Below, piece after piece: positions 62,008 to 64,000 of a stretch of DNA of 64,000 nucleotides. Each line of letters begins with the position of its first letter. Position 1 is the stretch's first letter. Where the stretch lies: positions 14,876,067 through 14,940,066 of the forward strand of contig NC_051087.1 of assembly GCF_901709675.1 (NCBI RefSeq), in the 5' to 3' direction. The notes beneath the pieces were generated by a model, which was given only the letters and a program-made list of their open reading frames with translations, had not been told where the DNA came from and did not search any database. Made by a program: the position numbers and the translations under genes. This stretch comes from Syngnathus acus. Taxonomy: Eukaryota; Chordata; Actinopteri; Syngnathiformes; Syngnathidae.

Positions 62008-62870
62008 ACTGAATAGAATAGAATAGAATAGATCTTTGTCACTGTCACACATGTACAACGAAATTTAAAAAGTGCCAACCGATCAGTGCATGAAAATAAA
62101 CAAATAAATAGAATAAATAGAATAAAAAGATTAAAAAATACAAGCTGAAGAACATACACAGACATAATCATTTTCTTTTAGCGGCATTCAATGTGACTAC
62201 CGCTGTAGGGTAAAAACCGTTGGCGAATCTGCTAGTCCTTGACCTAATTGATCTGTAGCGTCTGCCTGATGGCAACAGTTCGAAAAGGGAGTGGCCAGGG
62301 TGGGAAGTGTCCTTCAGAATGTTCTGTGTTTTTTTGAGACAGCGGGTTCTGTGTAGGTCTTCCAGTGTGGGGAGAGGGCAGCCAATGATCTTCTGTGCTG
62401 TGTTGATGACCCCTTGGAGCTTTTTCCTCTGAGCAGCAGTGCAGCTGGAGTACCAAACACATATACAGTACGTTAAAGTGCTTTCTATGGAGCAGCGATA
62501 GAAGGACACCAGCAGTCTTTGTGTAATGCTGTGCCTCCTCAGCACTCTTAGGAAGTAGAGTCTCTGCTGGGCCTTTTTAAGCATCTCAGAGGTGTTCACG
62601 CCCCAGGTGAAGTCCTCCTCGATGTGGACTCCCAGGTAGCGGAAGGAGGACACCCTCTCCACACAGACCCCGTTGATGATAACTGGTGGAATGTCCGTTT
62701 TATTTTTCCTCCTAAAATCAATGACCAGTTCTTGGGTTTTAGCCGTGTTTAGGAGCAGATTGTTCTCTCCGCACCACTTCGTCCCTGTAGGCAGACTCAG
62801 CCCCCTTTGAGATGAGCCCCACCACGGTTGTGTCATCCGCAAATTTCACGATGGTGTTGCTGCGGTGGGC
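62008..62870 (-). mobile_element. Rex1-like LINE, minus strand, 5'-truncated
   Basis: The 3' tail is a TATTC repeat (62012-62030 as GAATA units), followed by the coding part on the minus strand. The right end (about 62870) cuts into the RT palm region at a KFADDTTVVGLIS-like motif. Confidence 0.8.
62168..62842 (-). pseudogene. Rex1-like reverse transcriptase, C-terminal part
   Basis: The frame reads KWCGENNLLLNTAKTQELVI, FRYLGVHIEEDFTWGVN, KKAQQRLYFLRVLRRHSITQ, SFYRCSIESTLTYCICVW, LLPSGRRYRSIRSRTSRF. It follows the FADD box, which lies in another frame (about 62840-62927). It is 5'-truncated with one frameshift. Confidence 0.8.
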
Positions 62871-63172
62871 AGATCTGTGAGTGAACGAGTCAGTGAGTGT
62901 GATTCGCATTTTGCGTTCACCGTTCATGGTGACATTCCCAATAGCGAACGAGTCAGTGCATCAACGGATCAGTCAGTGATCGTGTCCTCTCCTGGCGTGA
63001 ACAATTCAGTGAACGAACGTGAACTATGTAAGCCACAATGTAGATTTATGATTTGCCAAGGAAAGAAAGAACCACTCACTGAAACACCACTTCTTTTGTG
63101 CTCGTTTTTCTCCAAGCTAATGGCTAACTTTATTGCAGGAAGGGATGCGCCGGTATGCAACAATGGGGAAAT

Positions 63173-63751
63173 TGTCAGGCTTGGAGCAGGAAGAGGACTC
63201 GAATGCAGAGTGCCAACAAAAGGTGTTTTATTCTCTCAGGCGGAAGACAGCACAAAAAACAAAAGGGGCCTCAAAATGAGGGACAAAAGGCTGGGAACAG
63301 CAAAAACCAAAAGCGCCTCAAAACGAGGGAAAAAGGCTGGAGACAGCAAACAAAAGCGCCTCAAAACGAGGGAAATACGAGGGCAAAAACCTAACTAAAC
63401 AAAAACACAGAGCTCAGGCTGGACAAAAGGTATCTTCTAACTATGATCTCTCAGGGGAATTCTGTGACTTACGTGATCGCTAGTGTTCATGACGGGACAA
63501 GACGCACTGGCACAAGACAAGGGGAAGACGCAGGCTATATGCACACACAGAAGGAGGAGGACACAGGTGCAGACAATTAGGGCCAACGACACAGGTGCAC
63601 ACAATTGGGATCAGGGAAGTCAAGTGGCCTGACGCGCAGAGGAAGGACCCACGAACTGAAACGAGAGGAGAGTTACCAAAACAAAACAGGAAGTGACAAT
63701 ACGAAGAACAGGACAAGACAAAAACAACCCACAAAACACGACAGCATGACA
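63173..63751 (-). repeat. solo LTR related to the sushi-type Gypsy LTRs
   Basis: TGTCAGGCTTGGAGC and CGACAGCATGACA frame about 579 bp. Read on the minus strand it starts TGTCATGCTGTCG and has the same GAGGCGCTTTTG motifs as the LTRs at 11892 and 18554. No clear target duplication (GAAAT vs CCTGG). No internal genes. Confidence 0.75.
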
Positions 63752-63752
63752 C

Positions 63753-64000
63753 CTGGTATAACCAGCTCAGTGGCCTAGTGGTAGGGTGTCCGCCCTGAGA
63801 CTGGAAGGTTGTGGGTTCAAACCCCGGCCGGGTCATACCAAAGACTATAAAAATGGGACCCATTGCCTCCCTGCTTGGCACTCAGCATTAAGGGTTGGAA
63901 TTGGGGGGTTTGATCACCAAATGATTCCCGAGCGCAGCACCGCTGCTGCTCACTGCTCCCCTCTCCCCCAGGGGATGGATTAGAATCACACGGGGATGGG
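63753..64000 (+). mobile_element. tRNA-derived SINE (runs off the window)
   Basis: An A box (TGGCCTAGTGGTAGGGTGT) and B box (GTGGGTTCAAACCCC) form a tRNA-like head (about 63768-63834). It is followed by the SINE body ACCAAAGACTATAAAAATGG, GACCCATTGCCTCCCTGC and CAGCACCGCTGCTGCTCACT. Pol III would transcribe it. The 3' end lies beyond 64000. Confidence 0.88.

Larger units (their letters stand above)
61886..63030. mobile_element. hAT-like repeat rich in GTGAAC motifs, split by a LINE
   Basis: The flanks (61886-62007 and 62870-63030) are full of GTGAACG and AGTGAAC motifs, like the ends of hAT elements that begin TAGTGTTGGCTCGTG. A minus-strand Rex1-like LINE lies between. Ends and target duplication were not resolved. 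Confidence 0.45.

Noticed and set aside
63173-63751. Complete Gypsy element at the right edge
   Set aside because: No primer-binding site, polypurine tract or coding sequence borders the LTR, so it is called a solo LTR; the missing target duplication is unexplained.

Overview
The window is vertebrate, almost certainly teleost, nuclear DNA. The evidence is Rex1-, Rex3- and L2-type LINEs, chromodomain (sushi-type) Ty3/Gypsy elements, Penelope-like elements, hAT and pogo-like DNA transposons with fish-type ends, a tRNA-derived SINE, (CA)n and (TA)n microsatellites, and vertebrate exons with GT-AG splice sites. There are no operons. Most of the 64 kb is a stack of mobile elements inserted into one another, with a few broken host-gene remnants between them.

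Layout. 1-2.7 kb: a hAT transposase scrap and two nested Rex1-like LINE 3' ends. 2.8-11.7 kb: a degenerate CsRn1-like Gypsy element. Its 5' end is split by a hAT element (2873-7963, 8-bp target duplication), which itself carries a palindromic pair of hammerhead motifs and a full-length Rex3/RTE LINE with an intact 1059-codon frame. 11.7-26.7 kb: one jockey-group LINE broken up by two sushi-type Gypsy insertions, a hAT inside the first Gypsy, a Rex1-like tail inside that hAT, a pogo-like remnant, another hAT, a young non-autonomous LTR element inside that hAT, and a pogo-like MITE. 27-33 kb: an initiator-tRNA-Met gene, a decayed tRNA-Leu, a solo LTR split by an L2 LINE, and a 5'-truncated Penelope-like element. 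33.9-43.4 kb: hAT copies, a Rex3 fragment, a wrecked Gypsy element and minisatellites.

43.8-46.3 kb (minus) holds a five-exon gene relic with OB-fold-like exons, good splice sites and two disabling changes. 46.8-49.8 kb (minus) is a longer Penelope-like element with RT and GIY-YIG regions and several hammerhead motifs. 49.8-51.8 kb (minus) is a chimera in which a UHRF1-like host-gene segment lies between the gag and integrase of one Gypsy element. 53.3-57.7 kb is a nearly complete jockey-group LINE (endonuclease plus RT) interrupted by a pogo-like element. 58.2-59.8 kb holds CENP-E kinesin-motor exons (minus) facing the last two exons of a fibrinogen-domain gene (plus). The remainder to 64 kb is repeats: a Rex1-like LINE, a solo LTR and a tRNA-derived SINE.

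The genes do not form a pathway. The biology here is insertion order, host-gene fragments caught among retroelements, and ribozyme motifs in Penelope-like ends. Product names rest on motif recognition by eye, with no database search; boundaries marked as approximate may be off by tens of bases.
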